The notes below the pieces were generated by a model. It was not told where the DNA came from. It searched no databases and was given only the letters and a program-made list of their open reading frames with translations. A stretch of DNA of 64,000 nucleotides, from NCBI GenBank assembly GCA_045532295.1, contig JAZSFP010000002.1:1-64000 (forward strand). Reading direction: 5' to 3'. Shown piece after piece: positions 15,882-24,971 of this stretch. This stretch comes from UBA10677 sp045532295. Lineage in GTDB: Bacteria > Bacillota > Clostridia > Christensenellales > Pumilibacteraceae. Each line of letters begins with the position of its first letter. Within the stretch, counting starts at the first letter, position 1. The position numbers were made by a program, and so were the translations under genes.

Positions 15882-18800
15882 TTATTCAGCAACTTTAACG
15901 TTGTTTTCGCCAAGAAGCCCACAAAGTTCAGTTACGAGCGTTGCGTTCACTCTCGTTCCTATTCCAAGCGGATACAACTTCCCGTCGTCGATATTTTTAA
16001 CGAAGGTTTCGTCGTCGCCCGGGTACGCTAAAAGGATTTCGCCTATTCTATCGAGTATGCTCCCTTCGTTCTCAGTAAAGGATATGTAACAACAAATCTT
16101 CTTGCCTTTGCCTTTTTTGACGTTGTCCCAAGTCTCAATGCGGTCTACCGAAATAGTAACGCCCTCGTCTCTACGGCGAAGTCTTCCCGATACCGTTACC
16201 ATTTTATCCTTTACGAATATGCTCTTATACTGAGAATATTTAAAGCCACCAAGCATAAGTTCAACCGTTCCGTAAAGATCTTCAAGTTTTCCTACGCCAA
16301 ACTCTTTGCCCGATTTTTTGCTCACCTTTTTACTTGCCTCTACGAGCATACCGCCGATCGTAACGAACGCGTCGTCCTCAATTTCGTATACGGGTTCACC
16401 TAATTCGTTCTCGCCCGTAACGGTGGTGAGCATAGAAATATTGTGCTTATACTTTTTAAGGTGTTCTTTGTACTGGTCAAGGGGATGCCCCGTAAGATAA
16501 ACGCCCGCTACCTCTTTTTCGTAAGCAAGTTTTTGTGATAATTCGTATTCCTTAATATCGGGATAGTCGAATTTATCGAACTCATCGGCAATTCCTGCCA
16601 TTGCAAAGAAGGATATTTGTCCCGTCGTTGCTTGCATCCTATCGTGAGTTGCGCGGTCAACGATTTCCTCGTACGAAGCGATTAGTTGACTGCGTTTAAG
16701 TCCAAAACAGTCAAAAGTTCCTGCAAAAATAAGGCTTTGGAGTTGTTTTTTGTTGGGGATTTTGTCACCCATACGCTTTACGAAGTTGACAAAATCAGTA
16801 AAGTCTCCGCCTCTTTCACGCTCTTCAACTATGCTTTCAATAGCCTCGACACCTACGTTCTTGATTGCCGCCATACCGATACGCACTCCGCCGTCCTCTA
16901 CTGAAAACTCTGCGTAACTGCGGTTGATTGAAGGAGGCTTAACCTCAAATCCTCTATCCTTAAGATAGCCAAGGTAGTTGGATATTTCCTCGATTGAGGT
17001 TATACGGTTATTAAGCACCGCCGTAATGAACTCAACGGTATAATAGCACTTTAGATACGCCGTTTGATAGGTTAAGTAGGTGTACGCTGCGGCGTGTGAT
17101 TTATTGAACGCGTACGACGCGAAGGTGGACATATCGTCGTAAATCTTGTTCGCAACCTCTTTGCTTACGCCGTTTGCAACCGCGCCCTTGATGTTAACGC
17201 GGTCGTTGTGAAGACCGTTAAGGAAAATTTCGCGTTCCTTCTCCATTTTGTCGTGCTTTTTCTTACTCATCATACGGCGAACTTCGTCCGCTCTACCAAG
17301 CGAGTAGCCTGCGATATCTTGCACTATTCTCATAACCTGCTCTTGGTACACCATAATTCCGTAGGTTACCTTTAAGGTAGGCTCGAGTATTTCGTGGTCG
17401 TACACGACTTTATCGGGGTTATGTTTGTTTTCGATATAGATGGGTATCTTATCCATAGGACCGGGACGATAAAGTGATATTCCCGCTATGATTTCCTCGA
17501 GAGTGGTAGGTTGAAGTTTACGCATAAAGTCCTTCATACCTTCACTTTCAAGTTGGAATACCGCGTGCGTATCGCCCTCACTGATAAGTTTATAGGTGGG
17601 TTGATCGTCGTAACTCATTCCCGGAGCGTAAAAGTCGAGGTCGATGCCTCTGTTTTCCTTTACGTATTTAAGAGCCTTATGAATATCCGTTACGGTACGA
17701 AGTCCAAGGAAGTCCATTTTAAGAAGTCCAAGTTCTTCACACTCTATCATATTGAACTGAGTAGTTACTATTCCTTCGCCCGAACGCGCCATAGGAATAT
17801 GGTTAGCAATGGGATTTCGACATATAATAACGCCGGCAGCGTGCATACCCGTCTGTCGTGGCATACCCTCGATTTCCATTGCTATATCGAGGATACGCTT
17901 TACCATATAGTCGTTTTCGTAAAGTTCCTTAAGTTCGGGTACGATAGGATTTTCGTCCGCTTTTTTGGGTTTTTCAAGACCGATAAGATGCCCGATATGG
18001 TTCTTGCCCATCATTTTGGGCATAAGTTTAGTAATTTTATCCGTTTCCGAGAAAGGCTGGTTAAATACTCTACCAACGTCTTTTATCGCCGCTTTTGCAG
18101 CCAAAGTTCCAAAAGTAACGATCTGCGAAACGTTATTAACACCGTACTTACCTACTACGTACTCAATCGTGCGTTCACGACCGTCTACGCAAAAGTCGAT
18201 ATCAAAGTCGGGGTTTGATACACGCTCGGGGTTAAGGAAACGCTCGAAAATGAGGTCGTACTTAATGGGGTCGATTTTCGTTATGCCGATAGCGTACGCT
18301 ACGATACTACCTGCGCCACTACCTCTACCCGGGCCTACGGGAACGCCGTGCGTTTCAGACCAGTTGATGAAGTCCCAAACGATAAGGAAGTAATCGACGA
18401 AACCCATAGAACTTATTACGCCAAGTTCGTACTCTGCGCGCTCGCGAATAAGGTCGGTAATTTCGCTGTACTTTTTCGCTAAACCGTCAAAGCAAAGTTT
18501 ACGCAAAAACTCGTAGGGAGTAGAGCCGTCCTCGGGCACGTACGCGGGCATTAAAGCCTCTTTTGAGAAGAAGTAAGGTTCACACTTGTCCGCTATTTCA
18601 AGGGTATTCGTTAACGCGTCGGGAAGGTTGGGGAAAAGTTCAAGCATTTCTTCCGCGCTTTTAAGATAGAACTCTTTAGTTGGGAAGTAACCGCCGTCGT
18701 CAAGGCTTTCTTGAGAGAGAGCGGGGTTGTCCTCCATTTCTTCGGGGGACATAGTGTTATGAAAAGATATGCACTGGAGTACCTTTTGTGCGAACGCGTC

Positions 18801-19490
18801 GCGCTTGTTAAGATAATGCACGTCGTTGGTTGCAACGAGTTTAACGCCGTGGCGACGAGCAATGTTCACGAGGTGGGGAAGAACTACCTTTTGGTCGCGG
18901 ATATTGTGGTCCTGAATTTCGATATAGTAATCCTCGCCAAAGAGTTCTTTATATCTTTCAACTATTTGCTCCGCCTCGTCAAAACGGTTATGGAGTATTG
19001 CTTGGGGAAGTTCGCCTGCAAGACACGCCGAAAGACAAATTAAGCCTTCGGTATGACCTTTAAGGTGCTCAAAATCCGTTCTTGGTTTATAATATAGACC
19101 GTCAACGTAGGCGTCGGACACGAGGCGAATAAGGTTTTTATAGCCCGTCATATTCTTTGCAAGCAATACGATATGATTATACTTGGGCATTTTACCGTTC
19201 TCGGTCGTCTTTATATCCATATTTTCCGTCATATAAAGTTCGCAGCCGATAATAGGTTTAACTTTGAAGGGGCGTTTTTCAGCAATAAAGCGGAAGGGGT
19301 CTTCGTCGCCTGCCGTATGGCGAATTGCCGCTTTGACGAATTCAAGCGCGCCGTACATATTGCCGTGATCGGTTATTGCAACCGCAGGCATACCAAGTTC
19401 TTCACAACGCTTAAAAAGTTTAGATATTCTCGTTGCGCCATCGAGTAGGCTGTACTCGGTATGAACGTGAAGATGAACGAATTTTTCCAT
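15882..19490 (-). CDS. dnaE: DNA polymerase III subunit alpha
   Basis: The replicative DNA polymerase catalytic subunit. The 1202-residue chain begins with the PHP domain (HLHVHTEYSLLDGATRI, then AITDHGNMYGALEF), continues with the palm carrying PDFDIDF near residue 430 whose aspartates bind catalytic magnesium, and the fingers with MHAAGVII and GLLKMDFLGLRT. It ends with the helix-hairpin-helix region and an OB-type domain (VTIGGMLVEASKKVSKKSG onward). The ATG directly abuts the whiA stop (TAAATG), with GGAGAG inside the whiA end as ribosome site. It is the last gene of murB-PHP-whiA-dnaE. The length and domain order are those of DnaE rather than PolC. Confidence 0.97.
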   Translation of the reverse strand: MEKFVHLHVHTEYSLLDGATRISKLFKRCEELGMPAVAITDHGNMYGALEFVKAAIRHTAGDEDPFRFIAEKRPFKVKPIIGCELYMTENMDIKTTENGKMPKYNHIVLLAKNMTGYKNLIRLVSDAYVDGLYYKPRTDFEHLKGHTEGLICLSACLAGELPQAILHNRFDEAEQIVERYKELFGEDYYIEIQDHNIRDQKVVLPHLVNIARRHGVKLVATNDVHYLNKRDAFAQKVLQCISFHNTMSPEEMEDNPALSQESLDDGGYFPTKEFYLKSAEEMLELFPNLPDALTNTLEIADKCEPYFFSKEALMPAYVPEDGSTPYEFLRKLCFDGLAKKYSEITDLIRERAEYELGVISSMGFVDYFLIVWDFINWSETHGVPVGPGRGSGAGSIVAYAIGITKIDPIKYDLIFERFLNPERVSNPDFDIDFCVDGRERTIEYVVGKYGVNNVSQIVTFGTLAAKAAIKDVGRVFNQPFSETDKITKLMPKMMGKNHIGHLIGLEKPKKADENPIVPELKELYENDYMVKRILDIAMEIEGMPRQTGMHAAGVIICRNPIANHIPMARSGEGIVTTQFNMIECEELGLLKMDFLGLRTVTDIHKALKYVKENRGIDLDFYAPGMSYDDQPTYKLISEGDTHAVFQLESEGMKDFMRKLQPTTLEEIIAGISLYRPGPMDKIPIYIENKHNPDKVVYDHEILEPTLKVTYGIMVYQEQVMRIVQDIAGYSLGRADEVRRMMSKKKHDKMEKEREIFLNGLHNDRVNIKGAVANGVSKEVANKIYDDMSTFASYAFNKSHAAAYTYLTYQTAYLKCYYTVEFITAVLNNRITSIEEISNYLGYLKDRGFEVKPPSINRSYAEFSVEDGGVRIGMAAIKNVGVEAIESIVEERERGGDFTDFVNFVKRMGDKIPNKKQLQSLIFAGTFDCFGLKRSQLIASYEEIVDRATHDRMQATTGQISFFAMAGIADEFDKFDYPDIKEYELSQKLAYEKEVAGVYLTGHPLDQYKEHLKKYKHNISMLTTVTGENELGEPVYEIEDDAFVTIGGMLVEASKKVSKKSGKEFGVGKLEDLYGTVELMLGGFKYSQYKSIFVKDKMVTVSGRLRRRDEGVTISVDRIETWDNVKKGKGKKICCYISFTENEGSILDRIGEILLAYPGDDETFVKNIDDGKLYPLGIGTRVNATLVTELCGLLGENNVKVAE

Positions 19491-20405
19491 TTACCTACTC
19501 TCCTTTTCGCGAATTTCTTGGGCGATTTTGCCCAGTTTGTTTAGTCTGTTTTTAAGCGTGCTTTTGCTAATATTCAGTAGTTCCGCAAGAAACGAAAAAC
19601 TGTCGTCGGGGTTTTCCAGTCTTGCGTTTGCAACCGCTTGAAGTTTCTCGTCAAGCGAAACAAGTCCTATCGTTTTGTCAATAAGCGTTATATCATCTAC
19701 TTGACGAACGGAGGCGTTGACCGTTTTTTCAATGTTTGCAAGTTCGCAGTTGTTACGACGGTTAGCGTTACGACGAACTTGACGAATAATCGCCTCAGAG
19801 TTAAGGCTCAATACCGCCTCGCTCGCGCCCATAAGCGCAAGGGCGTCGCTAACTCCGTCGCCGTCCTTTATGTAAACTACCGTCTTGTCCTTTCTTTCCG
19901 TCGTTTTGCTTTCAATAGAAAAACGGCTCAACAGCGAAGTAATACCTTCCGCCATTAAGGGATTATTGAGCGCGAACTCAAGGTGATATCCGCTCTTAAG
20001 CGACATACTTCCACTGCCTAAGAACGCACCGCGAAGATAGTTTACCGCGCAATGCTCTTCCTTTACGAGCGAAGGGAGTACGCCTCGCTCAACCTCTATT
20101 CCGCTATCCGTTTTTTTGAAAATACCCAGCCAAAGAAGTACGGCGGTAAGTTCGCCCGTTACCGTTACTTCTCCGCCCTTTTCGTTGATTTGAGCGTGAA
20201 AGCCAAACAGTTCGTCAATAAGGACTATTACTCTTTGCGTAAGTTCTTCGCTTGCGCATTGAATAACGATTTTCATACCATCTTTTGAAAAATTGAGAGT
20301 TCCGCAAGTGTGAACGAGCGCGGACAAAAAGGCGCGCTTACAGCAATCCATACTGAAAGACAGCGCCGTTATTTCTTTCTTTGCAATTTCAGAATATCCG
20401 TTCAC
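19491..20405 (-). CDS. whiA: DNA-binding protein WhiA
   Basis: WhiA is a Gram-positive DNA-binding protein linked to cell division and chromosome segregation. The 304-residue protein has the LAGLIDADG-like domain (YLRGAFLGSGSMSLKSGYHLEF near residue 125), the conserved RRNANRRNNCELANIEKTV region near 210 and a C-terminal helix-turn-helix (LLNISKSTLKNRLNKLGKIA). Length and order match the family. It lies between a PHP gene and dnaE. In many clostridia rapZ and yvcK precede whiA; neither is present here. Confidence 0.93.
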   Translation of the reverse strand: MNGYSEIAKKEITALSFSMDCCKRAFLSALVHTCGTLNFSKDGMKIVIQCASEELTQRVIVLIDELFGFHAQINEKGGEVTVTGELTAVLLWLGIFKKTDSGIEVERGVLPSLVKEEHCAVNYLRGAFLGSGSMSLKSGYHLEFALNNPLMAEGITSLLSRFSIESKTTERKDKTVVYIKDGDGVSDALALMGASEAVLSLNSEAIIRQVRRNANRRNNCELANIEKTVNASVRQVDDITLIDKTIGLVSLDEKLQAVANARLENPDDSFSFLAELLNISKSTLKNRLNKLGKIAQEIREKESR

Positions 20406-20453
20406 TCTAATCCCTCTTCCTTAATCATTTAGTATCAAAATTAATGATACGGT

Positions 20454-21236
20454 TTACTTTTTCTCGTCGTATAAGCCCTTTTTAATACGGCTACGGAAAC
20501 GGGGAAGTTTTTCCCAGTTCGCGATAAGTTCCATAGGAATATGGAGACGATTCACAACTTCCATAGGCACGGAAAAATCGCCTATTCGCTTAACCGAGTG
20601 GGCGTCGGAGTCGCATATAAAGTTTACGCCCTCTTCCACCATTTTCTCGATATCCTTGTCCTCTATTGATACGCGTTTGCCATTAAGTTCAACGAAAGTG
20701 CCGTAGTGCTTGCACGCGCGCGCAACCTCTACCGCATCAGCCTTAATGCCAAGGTTAATGTGGGATACGATATCAATATCGTAGTTTTCTAAAAGTTTAA
20801 CGTAAGCGTCAGTATTACGCTTTATGAGTTTTGCCGAACTTTTGGTGGTGCTACCCAAGAAAAAGTTGGGCAAGAAGAATTTAGTTATATCCGAAAGGGT
20901 ATCGGGAATTACGAATTTATGATATCCGCATACGATTAAGTCAAGTTGCGGAATATCGTCGGGAAGTATGTCCGCCGTACCGTTGCGAGAATTAAGGTTG
21001 GTTTCAAGCCCAAGGTATACGGTGATTTGGGGGTACTTTTTCTTGACGTACTCGGTGTCCTCGCGCATAGTCTTCCAGTCCATATGGCGCACGTTATACA
21101 TCATATGACGAAAACCGTGGTCGGTTATCGCCACTTCTTTAAGTCCAAGTTCTACGGCGCGCTTTACGTTAGCCTCAATCGTGCCTTTGCCGTGAGAATA
21201 GACGGTATGAGTATGATAGTCACCCCAAAATGCCAT
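20454..21236 (-). CDS. PHP-domain phosphatase (YcdX-like)
   Basis: A 260-residue PHP metal-dependent phosphoesterase. It begins MAFWGDYHTHTVYSHGKGT with the HxH ligands at residues 8 and 10, followed by VAITDHGFRH, a glutamate ligand in YLGLETNLN, CGYHKF, SHINLG and the final CDSDAHSVKR. This is the YcdX-type pattern, whose members act on small phosphoesters; the substrate here is not known. Its ATG overlaps the murB stop by one base (TAATG), so translation is coupled to murB. The gap to whiA is 48 bases and no terminator was seen in it. Confidence 0.85.
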   Translation of the reverse strand: MAFWGDYHTHTVYSHGKGTIEANVKRAVELGLKEVAITDHGFRHMMYNVRHMDWKTMREDTEYVKKKYPQITVYLGLETNLNSRNGTADILPDDIPQLDLIVCGYHKFVIPDTLSDITKFFLPNFFLGSTTKSSAKLIKRNTDAYVKLLENYDIDIVSHINLGIKADAVEVARACKHYGTFVELNGKRVSIEDKDIEKMVEEGVNFICDSDAHSVKRIGDFSVPMEVVNRLHIPMELIANWEKLPRFRSRIKKGLYDEKK

Positions 21237-22048
21237 TAAAAATCTCCAATCAATTTAATTTCTCTTTCAAGTTTAATTCCAAACTTTTCGTAAACTTCAC
21301 GCTCGACTATCAAGATGAGTTTGTAAATATCCTCGCTCGTTGCATAGCCGTCGTTGATTATAAAGTTAGCGTGTTTTTCGCTTATCTTCGCTCCGCCCAC
21401 TCTTCTTCCTTTGAGTGAGGCTCGCTCGATATAAAACCCCGCGCTCGTTGTGCCTACTCGCTTAAAAACACTTCCTGCGCTCTTGCCAAGCGGTTGACTT
21501 TCAAGTCTTTTTTCTTTATAACGCGTCATCAACTTTAATATTTCGTCGGGGCTTGCTTTCTTTAGTTTTAGCCTTACGCTCGTTATAAATCCGTCGATTT
21601 TGCTCGCGCGGTAGGAAAATCCGCATTGCGCTTTAGGTAAAATGAAAAACTTACCCTCGCTAAAATACTCTACGCTCTCAATTAAATCCTTAATTTCCAC
21701 ACCGAACGCGCCTGCGTTCATTACCGTCGCTCCGCCTACGCTCCCCGGTATGCCACAAAGAGCCTCCAGTCCGCTTAAGCCTTCGCTTTGACAGTGTTTT
21801 GCAAGGAAAGGCAGAGTTTCTCCACTGCTTACGATTACGCTATCACCCTCGCGCTTTATTCCGCGAGTTCGGTTTATAACGACCGTTTGAGAAATTCCAC
21901 CGTCGGATACGAGAAGGTTCGTTCCCCTGCCGATAAATACGGGCGATGCTATATTTAGCAATTCCTCTTTCTTTTCAAGAAAGATTACGGGGGCTTTTCC
22001 GCCCGTGCCAAAAGAAGTAAAATTAGAAAGCGCGATATTTCCCTTCAT
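21236..22048 (-). CDS. murB: UDP-N-acetylenolpyruvoylglucosamine reductase
   Basis: MurB reduces UDP-GlcNAc-enolpyruvate to UDP-MurNAc in peptidoglycan synthesis, using FAD and NADPH. The 270-residue protein has the FAD domain with FTSFGTGG near residue 10, IGRGTNLLVSDGG near 40, EALCGIPGSVGGATVMNAGAFG near 95 and FSYRAS near 145. The active-site region LGKSAGSVFKRV...AGFYIERASLKG near 195 and SEKHANFIIND follow. The amino end is short for the family but TSFGTGG requires this ATG. AAGG lies 8 bases before it. It heads the murB-PHP-whiA-dnaE cluster; no convincing promoter was found in the 130 bases upstream. Confidence 0.94.
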   Translation of the reverse strand: MKGNIALSNFTSFGTGGKAPVIFLEKKEELLNIASPVFIGRGTNLLVSDGGISQTVVINRTRGIKREGDSVIVSSGETLPFLAKHCQSEGLSGLEALCGIPGSVGGATVMNAGAFGVEIKDLIESVEYFSEGKFFILPKAQCGFSYRASKIDGFITSVRLKLKKASPDEILKLMTRYKEKRLESQPLGKSAGSVFKRVGTTSAGFYIERASLKGRRVGGAKISEKHANFIINDGYATSEDIYKLILIVEREVYEKFGIKLEREIKLIGDF

Positions 22049-22180
22049 ATATTGTACCTTATTTTGATAAATTTTTCAAGCATTTTTACGCTCTTTATAT
22101 AATATATGATTTTTTTCTTTTCTAAGCCTCTTCTGAAAATTAAAATGCCCACCATAAGATGAGCATAAAAATTATTATAT

Positions 22181-22678
22181 TTAACATAACATACTTGCCG
22201 ATATCGCTATTGCAAAACATAATAATAAAACAAGTACACTTACATTTTGTGATGATTTATTTTCTTCCTTAAAACTTAAAAAGAAATGCACTATCGAAGT
22301 AACGAACGAAATCCAACCTAATGCACACGACCACCTTGATGAATAATATCCCCAAAAGTAATAAACATAGGTACCCCATTTAGATTCACTTATACTGAAA
22401 TCAACATCATCAATAGATAAAAAGATTAAAATTATCGATATACACAAAAGAATCATAGATAAATACAAGAAAATACCAAACACTTTTTTCCTTGTAGTAA
22501 TTTCTGAATTACCTATCGTTACGTCTACACTTTTAGTTAAAGAATCTTTCTCCTTCTTGACCTTTCTTTCGTTATCATCAACAAGTGATTTAACTTTTGT
22601 CGATTTAATATAACAACCACAATTAGGACAAATAATCGATTCGTCTACTAATTCCTTTCCGCAATGAACACAATACAT
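22181..22678 (-). CDS. Zinc-ribbon membrane protein (second of a pair)
   Basis: A 165-residue protein of unknown function. It begins MYCVHCGKELVDESIICPNCGC, a CxxC...CxxC zinc ribbon in the first 22 residues, then a charged Lys/Asp linker, two adjacent hydrophobic helices (VFGIFLYLSMILLCISIILIF and one near 110-130) and a last helix at the C-terminus. It starts 1 base after the stop of a related zinc-ribbon gene, whose last codons contain its AGGAGA ribosome site. Both are likely controlled by the divergent XRE regulator through the operator at 23054-23066. Base composition is more AT-rich than the neighbours, which hints at accessory origin. Confidence 0.78.
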   Translation of the reverse strand: MYCVHCGKELVDESIICPNCGCYIKSTKVKSLVDDNERKVKKEKDSLTKSVDVTIGNSEITTRKKVFGIFLYLSMILLCISIILIFLSIDDVDFSISESKWGTYVYYFWGYYSSRWSCALGWISFVTSIVHFFLSFKEENKSSQNVSVLVLLLCFAIAISASMLC

Positions 22679-22679
22679 T

Positions 22680-23012
22680 TTATCTCCTATTCTTATCACA
22701 AAGCAATATGATTCCTGCTATCATATTTACAAATAAAAGCGTACACACACTAAAACCCGTACCTGGCGCTTCGCCCTTCTTTGCACAATTAAATAAGTGA
22801 ATAGTCATAGGAATACACCAAATCAACGGAATAAAATAACTTGTTATACTTGCAATACAACTTATAATCATAAAGATTTTCGCTGCAGTATAAGTACTTG
22901 GCGTCTTTTCCTCTTTCTCAACTATCACTTCTAAATTTTCGGTAGGTGTACCACAACTTGGGCATACGACCGCTTCGTCTAAAAGTTCCTTTCCACAATG
23001 ACTACAAAACAT
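22680..23012 (-). CDS. Zinc-ribbon membrane protein (first of a pair)
   Basis: A 110-residue protein beginning MFCSHCGKELLDEAVVCPSCGTP, the same CxxC...CxxC ribbon as the next gene, followed by a Glu/Lys linker and two hydrophobic helices (near 45-70 and 80-103). Such ribbon-plus-helix proteins are common in Bacillota and unassigned in function. The ATG at 23012 was chosen because AGGAGG precedes it by 9 bases; the open frame extends further but across the promoter. Its promoter carries a perfect palindrome in the spacer, so repression by the divergent regulator is likely. Confidence 0.78.
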   Translation of the reverse strand: MFCSHCGKELLDEAVVCPSCGTPTENLEVIVEKEEKTPSTYTAAKIFMIISCIASITSYFIPLIWCIPMTIHLFNCAKKGEAPGTGFSVCTLLFVNMIAGIILLCDKNRR

Positions 23013-23046
23013 TAATATTTTTCCTCCTAAAGTAAATAATACTAAT

Positions 23047-23075
23047 ATTATAAGGCACAATGTGCCTTTTGTCAA
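23047..23075 (-). promoter_or_regulatory. Promoter of the zinc-ribbon pair, with operator in the spacer
   Basis: Minus-strand TTGACA (23075-23070), 17 bases, TATAAT (23052-23047). The spacer holds the palindrome at 23054-23066, so a bound regulator would block polymerase. Confidence 0.85.
23054..23066. promoter_or_regulatory. Operator palindrome 1
   Basis: GGCACAATGTGCC, a 13-base palindrome around a central A/T, lying between the -35 and -10 of the zinc-ribbon promoter. Its 11-base core recurs exactly 30 bases away. Confidence 0.75.
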
Positions 23076-23084
23076 GCAAAAATT

Positions 23085-23095
23085 GCACAATGTGC
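23085..23095. promoter_or_regulatory. Operator palindrome 2
   Basis: GCACAATGTGC, identical to the core of operator 1 and centred 30 bases (about three helix turns) from it. It abuts TATATT (23096-23101), the probable -10 box of the divergent regulator gene, so it fits autoregulation. Confidence 0.7.
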
Positions 23096-23107
23096 TATAT
23101 TATTAGT

Positions 23108-23317
23108 ATGATTACGATTGAAGAAATTCAAAAACGCCTTAGAGAGGCTATACAATACGGTAATATTACGCAAAAGGAACTTGCAGAAAAACTTGGGATA
23201 AATCCGTCTACCGTGAGTAAGTATATGCGACTTGACAAATATCCTTCGCTTGATACTTTTGCAAACATTTGTCAAATTTTGGATATATCGGCTGACGATA
23301 TTTTGGGACTTAAGTAA
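23108..23317 (+). CDS. Small XRE-family helix-turn-helix regulator
   Basis: A 69-residue DNA-binding protein made of a single XRE-type domain: ITQKELAEKLGINPSTVSKYMR is the helix-turn-helix (residues 20-41) and PSLDTFANICQILDISADDILGL the dimer-side helices. It is divergent from the zinc-ribbon pair and is their likely regulator, binding the twin palindromes between them. The ATG at 23108 is preferred because MITIEEIQKRL is a natural first helix. No ribosome site precedes it, and a TATATT box ends 6 bases before the ATG, so the transcript may be leaderless. No effector domain is visible. Confidence 0.85.
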   Translation: MITIEEIQKRLREAIQYGNITQKELAEKLGINPSTVSKYMRLDKYPSLDTFANICQILDISADDILGLK

Positions 23318-23351
23318 AATACTCGACCATTTCTCTATTTTTCGACGTAGA

Positions 23352-23380
23352 AAAACCCCGTCTTTTTTTGACGGGGTTTT
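23352..23380. terminator. Terminator after the XRE regulator
   Basis: An 11-base perfect stem AAAACCCCGTC / GACGGGGTTTT with a T7 loop, 34 bases after the regulator stop. The flanking A and T runs make it usable for DUF1846 on the other strand too. Confidence 0.87.
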
Positions 23381-23409
23381 ATGTTTTGTCATTAAAAAAG
23401 CAATACGTA

Positions 23410-24897
23410 TTACGATTTATGGTACAATTTTTTGGTTTGGTACTTTGCGTCGGTCGTAAGGTTGATACCAAGTTTTTTGAGGACGTTGACGTCGACTTGG
23501 CTTAAAATTACAGTGGAGTGCATTTCGCAACCTTTGAGTTTATGAAGTTGTTGCATAGCAAGCATAGCGGTTGGGCTCGTTACCGCGCAGATTGAGAGCG
23601 CAATAAGTATTTCGTCCGTATGAAGACGGGGGTTGCCGTTACCGAGGTTTTTGGTCTTTAACTTTTGGATAGGCTCTATTACCGCGGGGGAAAGAAGAAG
23701 AACATCGTCTCTAATTCCTGCAAACGCTTTTAAGGTATTAAGAAGAAGAGCGGAACTTGCGCCAAGAAGAGACGAAGTTTTACCGGTAATAATAGTTCCG
23801 TCGGGCATTTCGAGAGCGGCTGCAGGCGCGCCCGTCTCCTCTGCTTTGGCTTGCGCGGCTGCGATAGTAGGACGGAAAGAAACGTCGAGACCTGCTTGTT
23901 TCATAATGAGTTTATTCTTTGACGCGGTAGCCTCGCTAACCTTGTCTTGAAGAAGATCGCAAAGCGACTGGCAATAGCGACGAATAATTTCGCGGTTTGC
24001 CGCGTCCTTTACCGCCTCGTCGTCAAAGATGCAGTTTCCTACCATATTAACGCCCATATCGGTGGGGGATTTATAGGGGCTTTCGCCGTAAATCTTCTCG
24101 AAAATATTATTAAGAACGGGGAATATTTCCACGTCGCGATTATAGTTTACGGTCGTTACGCCGTACGCTTCGAGGTGGAAGGGGTCAATCATATTGACGT
24201 CGTTAAGGTCGGCGGTTGCAGCCTCGTATGCGAGGTTTACGGGGTGCTTGAGGGGTAAGTTCCAAATGGGGAAGGTCTCAAACTTTGCGTACCCTGCTTT
24301 AATTCCGCGCTTATGGTCGTGGTAAAGTTGGCTAAGACAGGTCGCCATTTTACCACTACCTGGACCGGGCGCAGTTACTACCACGAGTCCACGCTCCGTT
24401 TCAATATAGTCGTTACAGCCGTAACCCTCGTCACTGACGATATGCGCTACGTCGTAGGGATAGCCTTCGATGGGGTAATGACGGTAAGCCTTAACGCCAA
24501 GTTGATGAAGTTTAGCCTCAAACTGACGAGCCTTAGTCTGTTCGCGATACTGGGTAAGCACTACGCTACCCACGTATAAGTCTACGCTACGGAAAGCGTC
24601 GATAAGACGCAAAATTTCGAGGTCGTAAGTAATACCGAGGTCGCCACGAACCTTATTCTTTTCAAGCGCGTCGGAACTTACTACGATAACGATTTCCGCT
24701 TGCTCGCGAAGGTTAAGGAGCATTTTAAGTTTACTATCAGGCTGAAAACCGGGGAGTACGCGCGCCGCGTGATAATCGTCGAAAAGTTTTCCGCCAAATT
24801 CGAGGTAGAGTTTGCCCCCGAACTTACTAATTCTTTCGCGGATATGCTCCGATTGCATCTGAAGATATTTATCGTTGTCAAATCCTTGTTTAATCAT
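23410..24897 (-). CDS. DUF1846 domain-containing protein
   Basis: A 495-residue cytoplasmic protein of the DUF1846 family (PF08903), common in Bacillota and uncharacterised. Family features include the start GFDNDKYLQMQSEHIRERI, YLEFGGKLFDDYHAARVLPGF near residue 35, and a phosphate-binding-type loop VVVTAPGPGSGKMATCLSQ near 175 that suggests nucleotide binding. Conserved NLPLKHPVNLAYEAATADL and SPTDMGVNMVG follow. The length is that of the family. GGAGG lies 10 bases before the ATG and a promoter 30 bases upstream. It is monocistronic. No reaction is assigned. Confidence 0.9.
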   Translation of the reverse strand: MIKQGFDNDKYLQMQSEHIRERISKFGGKLYLEFGGKLFDDYHAARVLPGFQPDSKLKMLLNLREQAEIVIVVSSDALEKNKVRGDLGITYDLEILRLIDAFRSVDLYVGSVVLTQYREQTKARQFEAKLHQLGVKAYRHYPIEGYPYDVAHIVSDEGYGCNDYIETERGLVVVTAPGPGSGKMATCLSQLYHDHKRGIKAGYAKFETFPIWNLPLKHPVNLAYEAATADLNDVNMIDPFHLEAYGVTTVNYNRDVEIFPVLNNIFEKIYGESPYKSPTDMGVNMVGNCIFDDEAVKDAANREIIRRYCQSLCDLLQDKVSEATASKNKLIMKQAGLDVSFRPTIAAAQAKAEETGAPAAALEMPDGTIITGKTSSLLGASSALLLNTLKAFAGIRDDVLLLSPAVIEPIQKLKTKNLGNGNPRLHTDEILIALSICAVTSPTAMLAMQQLHKLKGCEMHSTVILSQVDVNVLKKLGINLTTDAKYQTKKLYHKS

Positions 24898-24927
24898 TGG
24901 TTTGCGCCTCCATAAAACTACCCTTTT

Positions 24928-24956
24928 ATTGTATCACATCAAGAACAAAAAGGCAA
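24928..24956 (-). promoter_or_regulatory. Promoter of the DUF1846 gene
   Basis: Minus-strand TTGCCT (24956-24951), 17 bases, TACAAT (24933-24928), 30 bases before the ATG. Confidence 0.6.
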
Positions 24957-24971
24957 CCTTTTACGACGATA

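Noticed and set aside
22046..22079. TTGAAA-N17-TACAAT just upstream of murB, suggesting another leaderless gene.
   Set aside because: The -10 box ends 2 bases before the ATG, so transcription would start inside the coding region. AAGG at a proper distance also suggests ordinary initiation from an unseen upstream start.
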